Assembly (NCBI GenBank): GCA_951230915.1
Contig: OX579637.1
Span: forward strand, 11,222,001 to 11,286,000
Source: Antitrichia curtipendula
Taxonomy: Eukaryota; Streptophyta; Bryopsida; Hypnales; Leucodontaceae
DNA length: 64,000 bases
Direction: 5' to 3'
Under the pieces are notes generated by a model, which did no database searches, was not told the origin of the DNA, and saw nothing but the letters and a program-made list of their open reading frames with translations. The position numbers and the translations under genes are program-made. Positions 13,950 to 29,475 of the stretch are shown here, one piece after another. The stretch's first letter is position 1. The number at the start of each line of letters is the position of its first letter.

Positions 13950-16190
13950 TTGAACCAACCATATTTTGTACTTTAGGGCTCCCACGTCCAAGTTCATGGA
14001 ATTTTGACGTGAAACCATGGAAGAATGAATTGTGTAGGTTGCAAATGGGGTGAAGAGTTTGACTTCATGAAATATTCAAGGTCATCCACGTTTGGGGTAC
14101 ATTTTGGACAAATGAAAATTAAATAATCAACCAACCATATCCTGTACTTTAGGGCTCCCACGTCCAAGTTCATGGAATTTTGACGTGAAACCATGGAAGA
14201 ATGAATTGTGTAAGTCGCAAATAGGGTGAAGAGTTTGACTTCATGAAATATTCAAGGTCATGTACATTTTGGGGTACATTATGGACAAATGAAAATAAAA
14301 TAATCGAACCAACCATATCCTGTACTTTACGGCTCCCACGTCCAAGTTCATAGAATTTTGACGTGAAACTATGGAAGAATGAATTGTGTAGGTTGCAAAT
14401 GGGCTGAAGAGTTTGACTTCATGAAATATTCAAGGTCATCCACGTTTGGGGTACATTCTGGACAAATGAAAATAAAACAATTGAACCAACCATATCCTGT
14501 ACTTTAGGGCTCCCACGTCCAAGTTCATGGAATTTAGACGTGAAACCATGGAAGAATGAATTGTGTAGGTTGCAAATGGGGTGAAGAGTTTGACTTCATG
14601 AAATATTCAAGGTCATCCACGTTTGAGGTACATTCTGGACAAATGAAAATAAAACAATTGAACCAACCATATCCTGTACTTTAGGGCTCCCACGTCCAAG
14701 TTCATGGACTTTTGACGTGAAACCATGGAATAATGATTTGTGTAAGTTGCAAATGGAGTGAAGAGTTTGACTTCATGAAATATTCAAGGTCATGCACATT
14801 TTGGGGTACATTATGGACAAATGAAAATAAAATAATTGAACCAACCATATCCTGTACTTTAGGGCTCCCACGTCCAAGTTCATGGAATTTTGACGTGAAA
14901 CCATGGAAGAATGAATTGTCTAGGTTGCAAATGGAGTGAAGAGTTTGACCTCATGAAATATTCAAGGTCATCTACGTTTGGGGAACATTATGGACAAATG
15001 AAAATAAATTACTCGAACCAACCATATCTTGTACTTTAGGGCTCCCACGTCCAAGTTCATGGAATTTTGACGTGAAACCATGGAAGAATGAATTGTGTAA
15101 GTTGCAAATGGAGTGAAGAGTTTGACCTCATGAAATATTCAAGGTCATCTACGTTTGGGGTACATTATGGACAAATGAAAATAAAATAATTGAACCAACC
15201 ATATCTTGTACTTTAGGGCTCCCACGTCCAAGTTCATGGAATTTTGACGTGAAACCAAGGAAGAATGAATTGTGTAGGTTGCAAATGGGGTGAAGAGTTT
15301 GACTTCATGAAATATTCAAGGTCATCCACGTTTGGGGTACATTATGGACAAATGAAAATAAAATAATGGAACCAACCATATCCTGTACTTTAGGGCTCCC
15401 ACGTCCAAGTTCATGGAATTTTGACGTAAAACCATGGGATAGTGAATTGTGTAGGTTGCAAATGGAGTGAAGAATTTGACTTCATGAAATATTCAAGGTC
15501 ATGCACATTTTGGGGTACATTATGGACAAATGAAAATAAAATAATTGAACCAACCATATCCTGTACTTTAGGGCTCCCACGTCCAAGTTCATGGAATTTT
15601 GACGTGAGACCATGGAATAATGAATTGTGTAAGTTGCAAATGGAGTGAAGAGTTTGGCGTCATGAAATATTCAAGGTCATGCACATTTTGGGGTACATTC
15701 TGGACAAATGAAAATAAAATAATCGAACCAACCATATCCTGTACTTTAGGGCTCCCACGTCCAAGTTCATGGAATTTTGACGTAAAACCATGGAAGAATG
15801 AATTGTGTAGGTTGCAAATGGGGTGAAGAGTTTGACTTCATGAAATATTCAAGGTCATCCACGTTTGAGGTACATTCTGGACAAATGAAAATAAAACAAT
15901 TGAACCAACCATATCTTGTACTTTAGGGCTCCCACGTCCAAATTCATGGACTTTTGACGTGAAACCATGGAATAATGAATTGTGTAAGTTGCAAATGGAG
16001 TGAAGAGTTTGACTTCATGAAATATTCGAGGTCATGCACATTTTGGGGTACATTCTGGACAAATGAAAATAAAATAATTGAACCAACCATATCCTGTTCT
16101 TTAGGGCTCCCACGTCCAAGTTCATGGAATTTTGACGTGAAACCATGGAAGAATGAATTGTGTAGGTTGCAAATGGAGTGAAGAGTTTGA
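13950..16190 (+). repeat. Duplicated satellite block A, second copy
   Basis: The five marker monomers of 9160-11400 recur at 13994, 14733, 15442, 15620 and 15975, and the same rare states are found in the same order. The sequence then changes at the flank near 16200, where TTTCTGGTACATT appears. Confidence 0.8.
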
Positions 16191-18779
16191 CCTCATGAAA
16201 TATTCAAGGTCATCTACGTTTCTGGTACATTATGGACAAATGAAAATAAAATAATTGAACCAACCATATCCTGTACTTTAGGGCTCCCACGTCCAAGTTC
16301 ATGGAATTTTGACGTAAAACCATGGAAGAATGAATTGTGTAGGTTGCAAATGGGGTGAAGAGTTTGACTTCATGAAATATTCAAGGTCATCCACGTTTGG
16401 GGTACATTTTGGACAAATGAAAATAAAATAATCAACCAACCATATCCTGTACTTTAGGGCTCCCACGTCCAAGTTCATGGAATTTTGACGTGAAACCATG
16501 GAAGAATGAATTGTGTAAGTCGCAAATAGGGTGAAGAGTTTGACTTCATGAAATATTCAAGGTCATGTACATTTTGGGGTACATTATGGACAAATGAAAA
16601 TAAAATAATCGAACCAACCATATCCTGTACTTTAGGGCTCCCACGTCCAAGTTCATAGAATTTTGACGTGAAACCATGGAAGAATGAATTGTGTAGGTTG
16701 CAAATGGGGTGAAGAGTTTGACTTCATGAAATATTCAAGGTCATCCACGTTTGGGGTACATTCTGGACAAATGAAAATAAAACAATTGAACCAACCATAT
16801 CCTGTACTTTAGGGCTCCCACGTCCAAGTTCATGGAATTTTGACGTGAAACCATGGAAGAATGAATTGTGTAAGTTGCAAATGGGGTGAAGAATTTGACT
16901 TCATGAAATATTCAAGGTCATCTACGTTTGGGGTACATTCTGGACAAATGAAAATAAAGCAATTGAACCAACCATATCTTGTACTTTAGGGCTCCCACGT
17001 CCAAGTTCATGGACTTTTGACGTGAAACCATGGAATAATGAATTGTGTAAGTTGCAAATGGAGTGAAGAGTTTGACTTCATGAAATATTCAAGGTCATGC
17101 ACATTTTGGGGTACATTCTGGACAAATGAAAATAAAATAATTGAACCAACCATATCCTGTACTTTAGGGCTCCCACGTCCAAGTTCATGGAATTTTGACG
17201 TGAAACCATGGAAAAATGAATTGTGTAGGTTGCAAATGGAGTGAAGAGTTTGACCTCATGAAATATTCAAGGTCATCTATGTTTGGGGTACATTATGGAC
17301 AAATGAAAATAAAATAATTGAACCAACCATATCTTGTACTTTAGGGCTCCCACGTCCAAGTTCATGGAATTTTGACGTGAAACCATGGAAGAATGAATTG
17401 TGTAGGTTGCAAATGGGGTGAAGAGTTTGACTTCATGAAATATTCAAGGTCATCCACGTTTGGGGTACATTCTGGACAAATGAAAATAAAACAATTGAAC
17501 CAACCATATCCTGTACTTTAGGGCTCCCACGTCCAAGTTCATGGAATTTTGACGTGAAACCATGGAAGAATGAATTGTGTAAGTTGCAAATGGGGTGAAG
17601 AATTTGACTTCATGAAATATTCAAGGTCATCTACGTTTGGGGTACATTATGGAAAAATGAAAATAAATTAATCGAACCAACCATATCTTGTACTTTAGGG
17701 CTCCCACGTCCAAGTTCATGGAATTTTGACGTGAAACCATGGAATAATGAATTGTGTAAGGTGCAAATGGGGTCAAGAGTTTGACTTCATGAAATATTCA
17801 AGGTCATCCATGTTTGGGGTACATTATGGACAAATGAATATAAAACAATTGAACCAACCATATCCTGTACTTTAGGGCTCCCACGTCCAAGTTCATGGAA
17901 TTTTGACGTAAAACCATGGGATAGTGAATTGTGTAGGGTTCAAATGGAGTGAAGAATTTGACTTCATGAAATATTCAAGGTCATGCACATTTTGGGGTAC
18001 ATTATGGACAAATGAAAATAAAATAATTGAACCAACCATATCCTGTACTTTAGGGCTCCCACGTCCAAGTTCATGGAATTTTGACGTGAGACCCTGGAAT
18101 AATGAATTGTGTAAGTTGCAAATGGAGTGAAGAGTTTGGCGTCATGAAATATTCAAGGTCATGCACATTTTGGGGTACATTATGGACAAATGAAAATAAA
18201 ATATTCGAACCAACAATATCCTGTACTTTAGGGCTCCCACGTCCAAGTTCATGGAATTTTGACGTGAAACCATGGAAGAATGAATTGTGTAAGTTCCAAA
18301 TGGGGTGAAGAGTTTGACTTCATGAAATATTCAAGGTCATCCACGTTTGAGGTACATTCTGGACAAATGAAAATAAAACAATTGAACCAACCATATCTTG
18401 TACTTTAGGGCTCCCACGTCCAAGTTCATGGACTTTTGACGTGAAACCATGGAATAATGAATTGTGTAAGTTGCAAATGGAGTGAAGAGTTTGACTTCAT
18501 GAAATATTCAAGGTCATGCACATTTTGGGGTACATTCTGGACAAATGAAAATAAAATAATTGAACCAACCATATCCTGTACTTTAGGGCTCCCACGTCCA
18601 AGTTCATGGAATTTTGACGTGAAACCATGGAAGAATGAATTGTGTAGGTTGCAAATGGAGTGAAGAGTTTGACCTCATGAAATATTCAAGGTCATCTACG
18701 TTTGGGGTACATTATGGACAAATGAAAATAAAATAATTGAACCAACCATATCTTGTACTTTAGGGCTCCCACGTCCAAG

Positions 18780-19900
18780 TTCATGGAATTTTGACATGAA
18801 CCATGGAAGAATGAATTGTGTTGGTTGCAAATGGGGTGAAGAGTTTGACCTCATGAAATATTCAAGGTCATCCACGTTTATGATACATTATGGACAAATG
18901 AAAATTAAACAATTGAACCAACCATATCCTGTACTTTAGGGCTCCCACGTCCAAGTTCATGGAATTTTGACGTGAAACCATGGAATAATGAATTGTCTAG
19001 GTTGCAAATGGGGTGAAGAGTTTGACTTCATGAAATATTCAAGGTCATCCACGTTTATGATACATTATGGACAAATGAAAATTAAACAATTGAACCAACC
19101 ATATCCTGTACTTTAGGGCTCCCACGTCCAAGTTCATGGAATTTTGACGTGAAATCATGGAAGAATGAATTGTGTAGGTTGCAAATGGGGTGAAGAGTTT
19201 GACTTCATGAAATATTCAAGGTCATGTACATTTTGGGGTACATTATGGACAAATGAAAATAAAATAATCGAACCAACCATATCCTGTACTTTAGTGCTCC
19301 CACGTCCAAGTTCATAGAATTTTGACGTGAAACCATGGAAGAATGAATTGTGTAGGTTGCAAATGGGGTGAAGAGTTTGACTTCATGAAATATTCAAGGT
19401 CATCCACGTTTGGGGTACAGTCTGGACAAATGAAAATAAAACAATTGAACCAACCATATCCTGTACTTTAGGGCTCCCACGTCCAAGTTCATGGAATTTT
19501 GACGTAAAACCATGGAACAATGAATTGTGTAAGTTGCAAATGGGGTGAAGAATTTGACTTCATGAAATATTCAAGGTCATCTACGTTTGGGGTACATTAT
19601 GGACAAATGAAAATAAAATAATCGAACCAACCATATCTTGTACTTTAGGGCTCCCACGTCCAAGTTCATGGAATTTTGACGTGAAACCATGGAATAATGA
19701 ATTGTATAAGTTGCAAATGGAGTGAAGAGTTTGACTTCATGAAATATTCAAGGTCATGCACATTTTGGGGTACATTATGGACAAATGAAAATAAAATAAT
19801 CGAACCAACCATATCCTGTACTTTAGGGCTCCCACGTCCAAGTTCATGGAATTTTGACGTGAAACCATGGAAGAATGAATTGTGTAAGTTGCAAATGGAG
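18780..19900 (+). repeat. Duplicated satellite block B (partner at 28350-29475)
   Basis: Rare states match at a constant offset of 9,572 bp (54 monomers): GACATGAACC at 18793 and 28365, CTTTAGTGCTCCC near 19293 and 28865, GGTACAGTCTGG near 19415 and 28987, and the ATTGTATAAGTTGC monomer at 19697 and 29269. Contains the odd GTTTATGATACATT monomers. Confidence 0.8.
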
Positions 19901-20834
19901 TGAAGAATTTGACTTCATGAAATATTCAAGGTCATCTACGTTTGGGGTACATTCTGGACAAATGAAAATAAAACAATTGAACCAACCATATCCTGTACTA
20001 TAGGGCTCCCACGTCCAAGTTCATGGAATTTTGACGTGAAACCATGGAATAATGAATTGTGTAAGTTGCAAATGGGGTGAAGAATTTGACTTCATGAAAT
20101 ACTCAAGGTCATCTACGTTTGGGGTACATTATGGAAAAATGAAAATAAATTAATCGAACCAACCATATCTTGTACTTTAGGGCTCCCACGTCCAAGTTCA
20201 TGGAATTTTGACGTGAAACCATGGAATAATGAATTGTGTAAGTTGCAAATGGGGTGAAGAGTTTGACTTCATGAAATATTCAAGGTAATCCATGTTTGGG
20301 GTACATTCTGGACAAATGAAATTAAAACAATTGAACCAACCATATCTTGTACTTTAGGGCTCCCACGTCCAAGTTCATGGAATTTTGACGTGAAACCATG
20401 GAATAATGAATTGTGTAAGTTGCAAATGGAGTGAAGAGTTTCACTTCATGAAATATTCAAGGTCATGCACATTTTGGGGTACATTCTGGACAAATGAAAA
20501 TAAAATAATTGAACCAACCATATCCTGTACTTTAGGGCTCCCACATCCAAGTTCATGGAATTTTGACGTGAAACCATGGAAGAATGAATTGTGTAGGTTG
20601 CAAATGGAGTGAAGAGTTTGACCTCATGAAATATTCAAGGTCATCTATGTTTGGGGTACATTATGGACAAATGAAAATAAAAAAATCGAACCAACCATAT
20701 CCTGTACTTTAGGGCTCCCACGTCCAAGTTCATGGAATTTTGACGTGAAACCATGGAATAATGAATTGTGTAGGTTGCAAATGGGGTGAAGAGTTTGACT
20801 TCATGAAATATTCAAGGTCATCTACGTTTGGGGT

Positions 20835-21450
20835 ACATTATGGACAAATGAAAATAAAACAATTGAACCAACCATATCCCGTACTTTAGGGCTCCCACGT
20901 CCAAGTTCATGGAATTTTGACGTGAAACCATGGAAGAATGAATTGTGTAAGTTGCAAATGGGGTGAAGAGTTTGACTTCATGAAATATTCAAGGTCATGC
21001 ACATTTTGGGGTACATTGTGGGCAAATGAAAATAAAATAATTGAACCAACCATATCTTGTACTTTAGGGCTCCCACGTCCAAGTTCATGGAATTTTGACA
21101 TGAACCATGGAAGAATGAATTGTGTTGGTTGCAAATGGGGTGAAGAGTTTGACCTCATGAAATATTCAAGGTCATCCACGTTTATGATACATTATGGACA
21201 AATGAAAATTAAACAATTGAACCAACCATATCCTGTACTTTAGGGCTCCCACGTCCAAGTTCATGGAATTTTGACGTGAAACCATGGAATAATGAATTGT
21301 CTAGGTTGCAAATGGGGTGAAGAGTTTGACTTCATGAAATATTCAAGGTCATCCACGTTTATGATACATTATGGACAAATGAAAATTAAACAATTGAACC
21401 AACCATATCCTGTACTTTAGGGCTCCCACGTCCAAGTTCATGGAATTTTG
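20835..21450 (+). repeat. Duplicated satellite block C (partner at about 28103-28718)
   Basis: Monomers with CATATCCCGTAC, TTGTGGGCAAATG, GACATGAACC and two GTTTATGATACATT units recur in the same order 7,268 bp downstream (41 monomers). The core of the block recurs once more a further 1,418 bp on (8 monomers, near 29624-29930). The short form GACATGAACC loses one base against GACGTGAAACC, which merges reading frames of two adjacent monomers and has no other visible consequence. Confidence 0.78.
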
Positions 21451-23589
21451 ACGTGAAACCATGGAATAATGAATTGTGTAAGTTGCAAATGGAGTGAAGA
21501 GTTTCACTTCATGAAATATTCAAGGTCATGTACATTTTGGGGTACATTATGGACAAATGAAAATAAAATAATCGAACCAACCATATCCTGTACTTTAGTG
21601 CTCCCACGTCCAAGTTCATAGAATTTTGACGTGAAACCATGGAAGAATGAATTGTGTAGGTTGCAAATGGGGTGAAGAGTTTGACTTCATGAAATATTCA
21701 AGGTCATCCACGTTTGGGGTACAGTCTGGACAAATGAAAATAAAACAATTGAACCAACCATATCCTGTACTTTAGGGCTCCCACGTCCAAGTTCATGGAA
21801 TTTTGACGTAAAACCATGGAACAATGAATTGTGTAAGTTGCAAATGGGGTGAAGAATTTGACTTCATGAAATATTCAAGGTCATCCACGTTTGGGGTACA
21901 TTATGGACAAATGAAAATAAAATAATCGAACCAACCATATCTTGTACTTTAGGGCTCCCACGTCCAAGTTCATGGAATTTTGACGTGAAACCATGGAATA
22001 ATGAATTGTGTAAGTTGCAAATGGGGTCAAGAGTTTGACTTCATGAAATATTCAAGGTCATCCATGTTTGGGGTACATTATGGACAAATGAAAATAAAAC
22101 AATTGAACCAACCATATCCTGTACTTTAGGGCTCCCACGTCCAAGTTCATGGAATTTTGACGTGAAACCATGGAATAATGAATTGTGTAAGTTGCAAATG
22201 GGGTGAAGAGTTTGACTTCATGAAATATTCAAGGTCATCTACGTTTGGGGTACATTTTGGACAAATGAAAATAAAACAATTGAACCAACCATATCCTGTA
22301 CTTTAGGGCTCCCACGTCCAAGTTCATGGAATTTTGACGTGAAACCATGGAAGAATGAATTGTGTAAGTTGCAAATGGGGTGAAGAATTTGACTTCATGA
22401 AATACTCAAGGTCATCTACGTTTGGGGTACATTCTGGACAAATGAAAATAAAACAATTGAACCAACCATATCTTGTACTTTAGGGCTCCCACGTCCAAGT
22501 TCATGGAATTTTGACGTGAAACCATGGAATAATGAATTGTGTAAGTTGCAAATGGAGTGAAGAGTTTCACTTCATGAAATATTCAAGGTCATGCACATTT
22601 TGGGGTACATTCTGGACAAATGAAAATAAAATAATTGAACCAACCATATCCTGTACTTTAGGGCTCCCACGTCCAAGTTCATGGAATTTTGACGTGAAAC
22701 CATGGAAGAATGAATTGTGTAGGTTGCAAATGGAGTGAAGAGTTTGACCTCATGAAATATTCAAGGTCATCTACGTTTGGGGTACATTATGGACAAATGA
22801 AAATAAAATAATTGAACCAACCATATCTTGTACTTTAGGGCTCCCACGTCCAAGTTCATGGAATTTTGACGTGAAACCATGGAAGAATGAATTGTGTAGG
22901 TTGCAAATGGGGTGAAGAGTTTGACTTCATGAAATATTCAAGGTCATCCACGTTTGGGGTACATTCTGGACAAATGAAAATAAAACAATTGAACCAACCA
23001 TATCCTGTACTTTAGGGCTCCCACGTCCAAGTTCATGGAATTTTGACGTGAAACCATGGAAGAATGAATTGTGTAAGTTGCAAATGGGGTGAAGAATTTG
23101 ACTTCATGAAATATTCAAGGTCATCTACGTTTGGGGTACATTATGGAAAAATGAAAATAAATTAATCGAACCAACCATATCTTGTACTTTAGGGCTCCCA
23201 CGTCCAAGTTCATGGAATTTTGACGTGAAACCATGGAATAATGAATTGTGTAAGTTGCAAATGGGGTCAAGAGTTTGACTTCATGAAATATTCAAGGTCA
23301 TCCATGTTTGGGGTACATTATAGACAAATGAAAATAAAACAATTGAACCAACCATATCCTGTACTTTAGGGCTCCCACGTCCAAGTTCATGGAATTTTGA
23401 CGTAAAACCATGGGATAGTGAATTGTGTAGGTTGCAAATGGAGTGAAGAATTTGACTTCAGAAAATATTCAAGGTCATCTACGTTTGGGGTACATTATGG
23501 ACAAATGAAAATAAAATAATTGAACCAACCATATCCTGTACTTTAGGGCTCCCACGTCCAAGTTCATGGAATTTTGACGTGAGACCATG

Positions 23590-24830
23590 GAATAATGAAT
23601 TGTGTAAGTTGCAAATGGAGTGAAGAGTTTGGCGTCATGAAATATTCAAGGTCATGCACATTTTGGGGTACATTATGGACAAATGAAAATAAAATATTCG
23701 AACCAACAATATCCTGTACTTTAGGGCTTCCACGTCCAAGTTCATGGAATTTTGACGTGAAACCATGGAAGAATGAATTGTGTAGGTTGCAAATGGGGTG
23801 AAGAGTTTGACTTCATGAAATATTCAAGGTCATCCACGTTTGAGGTACATTCTGGACAAATGAAAATAAAACAATTGAACCAACCATATCTTGTACTTTA
23901 GGGTTCCCACGTCCAAGTTCATGGAATTTTGACGTGAAACCATGGAATAATGAATTGTGTAAGTTGCAAATGGAGTGAAGAGTTTGACTTCATGAAATAT
24001 TCAAGGTCATGCACATTTTGGGGTACATTCTGGACAAATGAAAATAAAATAATTGAACCAACCATATCCTGTACTTTAGGGCTCCCACGTCCAAGTTCAT
24101 GGAATTTTGACGTGAAACCATGGAAGAATGAATTGTGTAGGTTGCAAATGGAGTGAAGAGTTTGACCTCATGAAATATTCAAGGTCATCTACGTTTGGGG
24201 TACATTATGGACAAATGAAAATAAAATAATTGAACCAACCATATCTTGTACTTTAGGGCTCCCACGTCCAAGTTCATGGAATTTTGACGTGAAACCATGG
24301 AAGAATGAATTGTGTAGGTTGCAAATGGGGTGAAGAGTTTGACTTCATGAAATATTCAAGGTCATCCACGTTTGGGGTACATTTTGGACAAATGAAAATA
24401 AAATAATCAACCAACCATATCCTGTACTTTAGGGCTCCCACGTCCAAGTTCATGGAATTTTGACGTGAAATCATGGAAGAATGAATTGTGTAAGTTGCAA
24501 ATGGGGTGAAGAGTTTGACTTCATGAAATATTCAAGGTCATGCACATTTTGGGGTACATTATGGACAAATGAAAATAAAACAATTGAACCAACCATATCC
24601 TGTACTTTAGGGCTCCCACGTCCAAGTTCATAGAATTTTGACGTGAAACCATGGAAGAATGAATTGTGTAAGTCGCAAATAGGGTGAAGAGTTTGACTTC
24701 ATGAAATATTCAAGGTCATGTACATTTTGGGGTACATTATGGACAAATGAAAATAAAATAATCGAACCAACCATATCCTGTACTTTAGGGCTCCCACGTC
24801 CATGTTCATAGAATTTTGACGTGAAACCAT
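23590..24830 (+). repeat. Duplicated satellite block D (partner at 26604-27844)
   Basis: Markers at 23595, 23950 and 24274 recur exactly 3,014 bp downstream (17 monomers) at 26609, 26964 and 27288. Shared rare states include AAATATTCGAACCAAC, AATAATCAACCAACC and GTAAGTCGCAAATAGG. Confidence 0.78.
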
Positions 24831-27800
24831 GGAATAATGAATTGTGTAGGTTGCAAATGGGGTGAAGAGTTTGACTTCATGAAATATTCAAGGTCATCCA
24901 CGTTTGGGGTACAGTCTGGACAAATGAAAATAAAACAATTGAACCAACCATATCCTGTACTTTAGGGCTCCCACGTCCAAGTTCATGGAATTTTGACGTG
25001 AAACCATGGAACAATGAATTGTGTAAGTTGCAAATGGGGTGAAGAATTTGACTTCATGAAATATTCAAGGTCATCTACGTTTGGGGTACATTATGGACAA
25101 ATGAAAATAAAATAATCGAACCAACCATATCTTGTACTTTAGGGCTCCCACGTCCAAGTTCATGGAATTTTGACGTGAAACCATGGAATAATAAATTGTA
25201 TAAGTTGCAAATGGAGTCAAGAGTTTGACTTCATGAAATATTCAAGGTCATCCACATTTTGGGGTACATTCTGGACAAATGAAAATAAAAAAATCGAACC
25301 AACCATATCCTGTACTTTAGGGCTCCCACGTCCAAGTTCATGGAATTTTGACGTGAAACCATGGAATAATGAATTGTGTAGGTTGCAAATGGGGTGAAGA
25401 GTTTGACTTCATGAAATATTCAAGGTCATCTACGTTTGGGGTACATTCTGGACAAATGAAAATAAAACAATTGAACCAACCATATCCTGTACTTTAGGGC
25501 TCCCACGTCCAAGTTCATGGAATTTTGACGTGAAACCATGGAATAATGAATTGTGTAAGTTGCAAATGGGTTGAAGAGTTTGACTTCATGAAATATTCAA
25601 GGTCATCCATGTTTGGGGTACATTCTGGACAAATGAAAATAAAACAATTGAACCAACCATATCTTGTACTTTAGGGCTCCCACGTCCAAGTTCATGGAAT
25701 TTTGACGTGAAACCATGGAATAATGAATTGTCTAGGTTGCAAATGGAGTGAAGAGTTTGACTTCATGAAATATTCAAGGTCATGCACATTTTGGGGTACA
25801 TTCTGGACAAATGAAAATAAAATAATTGAACCAACCATATCCTGTACTTTAGGGCTCCCACGTCCAAGTTCATGGAATTTTGACGTGAAACCATGGAAGA
25901 ATGAATTGTGTAGGTTGCAAATGGAGTGAAGAGGTTGACCTCATGAAATATTCAAGGTCATCTATGTTTGGGGTACATTATGGACAAATGAAAATAAAAT
26001 AAATGAACCAACCATATCTTGTACTTTAGGGCTCCTACGTCCAAGTTCATGGAATTTTGACGTGAAACCATGGAAGAATGAATTGTGTAGGTTGCAAATG
26101 GGGTGAAGAGTTTGACTTCATGAAATATTCAAGGTCATCCACGTTTGGGGTACATTCTGGACAAATGAAAATAAAACAATTGAACCAACCATATCCTGTA
26201 CTTTAGGGTTCCCACGTCCAAGTTCATGGAATTTTGACGTGAAACCATGGAAGAATGAATTGTGTAAGTTGCAAATGGGGTGAAGAATTTGACTTCATGA
26301 AATATTCAAGGTCATCTACGTTTGGGGTACATTATGGAAAAATGAAAATAAATTAATCGAACCAACCATATCTTGTACTTTAGGGCTCCCACGTCCAAGT
26401 TCATGGAATTTTGACGTGAAACCATGGAATAATGAATTGTGTAAGTTGCAAATGGGGTCAAGAGTTTGACTTCATGAAATATTTAAGGTCATCCATGTTT
26501 GGGGTACATTATGGACAAATGAAAATTAAACAATTGAACCAACCATATCCTGTACTTTAGGGCTCCCACGTCCAAGTTCATGGAATTTTGACGTGAGACC
26601 ATGGAATAATGAATTGTGTAAGTTGCAAATGGAGTGAAGAGTTTGGCGTGATGAAATATTCAAGGTCATGCACATTTTGGGGTACATTATGGACAAATGA
26701 AAATAAAATATTCGAACCAACAATATCCTGTACTTTAGGGCTCCCACGTCCAAGTTCATGGAATTTTGACGTGAAACCATGGAAGAATGAATTGTGTAGG
26801 TTGCAAATGGGGTGAAGAGTTTGACTTCATGAAATATTCAAGGTCATCCACGTTTGAGGTACATTCTGGACAAATGAAAATAAAACAATTGAACCAACCA
26901 TATCTTGTACTTTAGGGCTCCCACGTCCAAGTTCATGGAATTTTGACGTGAAACCATGGAATAATGAATTGTGTAAGTTGCAAATGGAGTGAAGAGTTTG
27001 ACTTCATGAAATATTCAAGGTCATGCACATTTTGGGGTACATTCTGGACAAATGAAAATAAAATAATTGAACCAACCATATCCTGTACTTTAGGGCTCCC
27101 ACGTCCAAGTTCATGGAATTTTGACGTGAAACCATGGAAGAATGATTTGTATAGGTTGCAAATGGAGTGAAGAGTTTGACCTCATGAAATATTCAAGGTC
27201 ATCTACGTTTGGGGTACATTATGGACAAATGAAAATAAAATAATTGAACCAACCATATCTTGTACTTTAGGGTTCCCACGTCCAAGTTCATGGAATTTTG
27301 ACGTGAAACCATGGAAGAATGAATTGTGTAGGTTGCAAATGGGGTGAAGAGTTTGACTTCATGAAATATTCAAGGTCATCCACGTTTGGGGTACATTTTG
27401 GACAAATGAAAATAAAATAATCAACCAACCATATCCTGTACTTTAGGGCTCCCACGTCCAAGTTCATGGAATTTTGACGTGAAATCATGGAAGAATGAAT
27501 TGTGTAAGTTGCAAATGGGGTGAAGAGTTTGACTTCATGAAATATTCAAGGTCATGCACATTTTGGGGTACATTATGGACAAATGAAAATAAAATAATTG
27601 AACCAACCATATCCTGTACTTTAGGGCTCCCACGTCCAAGTTCATAGAATTTTGACGTGAAACCATGGAAGAATGAATTGTGTAAGTCGCAAATAGGGTG
27701 AAGAGTTTGACTTCATGAAATATTCAAGGTCATGTACATTTTGGGGTACATTATGGACAAATGAAAATAAAATAATCGAACCAACCATATCCTGTACTTT

Positions 27801-28349
27801 AGGGCTCCCACGTCCAAGTTCATAGAATTTTGACGTGAAACCATGGAATAATGAATTGTGTAGGTTGCAAATGGGGTGAAGAGTTTGACCTCATGAAATA
27901 TTCAAGGTCATCCACGTTTATGATACATTATGGACAAATGAAAATTAAACAATTGAACCAACCATATCCTGTACTTTAGGGCTCCCACGTCCAAGTTCAT
28001 GGAATTTTGACGTGAAACCATGGAATAATGAATTGTCTAGGTTGCAAATGGGGTGAAGAGTTTGACTTCATGAAATATTCAAGGTCATGCACATTTTGGG
28101 GTACATTATGGACAAATGAAAATAAAACAATTGAACCAACCATATCCCGTACTTTAGGGCTCCCACGACCAAGTTCATGGAATTTTGACGTGAAACCATG
28201 GAAGAATGAATTGTGTAAGTTGCAAATGGGGTGAAGAGTTTGACTTCATGAAATATTCAAGGTCATGCACATTTTGGGGTACATTGTGGGCAAATGAAAA
28301 TAAAATAATTGAACCAACCATATCTTGTACTTTAGGGCTCCCACGTCCA

Positions 28350-29475
28350 AGTTCATGGAATTTTGACATGAACCATGGAAGAATGAATTGTGTTGGTTGC
28401 AAATGGGGTGAAGAATTTGACCTCATGAAATATTCAAGGTCATCCACGTTTATGATACATTATGGACAAATGAAAATTAAACAATTGAACCAACCATATC
28501 CTGTACTTTAGGGCTCCCACGTCCAAGTTCATGGAATTTTGACGTGAAACCATGGAATAATGAATTGTCTAGGTTGCAAATGGGGTGAAGAGTTTGACTT
28601 CATGAAATATTCAAGGTCATCCACGTTTATGATACATTATGGACAAATGAAAATTAAACAATTGAACCAACCATATCCTGTACTTTAGGGCTCCCACGTC
28701 CAAGTTCATGGAATTTTGACGTGAAATCATGGAAGAATGAATTGTGTAGGTTGCAAATGGGGTGAAGAGTTTGACTTCATGAAATATTCAAGGTCATGTA
28801 CATTTTGGGGTACATTATGGACAAATGAAAATAAAATAATCGAACCAACCATATCCTGTACTTTAGTGCTCCCACGTCCAAGTTCATAGAATTTTGACGT
28901 GAAACCATGGAAGAATGAATTGTGTAGGTTGCAAATGGGGTGATGAGTTTGACTTCATGAAATATTCAAGGTCATCCACGTTTGGGGTACAGTCTGGACA
29001 AATGAAAATAAAACAATTGAACCAACCATATCCTGTACTTTAGGGCTCCCACGTCCAAGTTCATGGAATTTAGACGTGAAACCATGGAACAATGAATTGT
29101 GTAAGTTGCAAATGGGGTGAAGAATTTGACTTCATGAAATATTCAAGGTCATCTACGTTTGGGGTACATTATGGACAAATGAAAATAAAATAATCGAACC
29201 AACCATATCTTGTACTTTAGGGCTCCCACGTCCAAGTTCATGGAATTTTGACGTGAAACCATGGAATAATGAATTGTATAAGTTGCAAATGGAGTGAAGA
29301 GTTTGACTTCATGAAATATTCAAGGTCATGCACATTTTGGGGTACATTATGGACAAATGAAAATAAAATAATCGAACCAACCATATCCTGTACTTTAGGG
29401 CTCCCACGTCCAAGTTCATGGAATTTTGACGTGAAACCATGGAATAATGAATTGTGTAGGTTGCAAATGGGGTGA
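28350..29475 (+). repeat. Duplicated satellite block B, second copy
   Basis: Same order of rare states as 18780-19900 at an offset of 9,572 bp. It overlaps the second copy of block C, so at least two duplication events with different endpoints are layered here. Confidence 0.78.
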
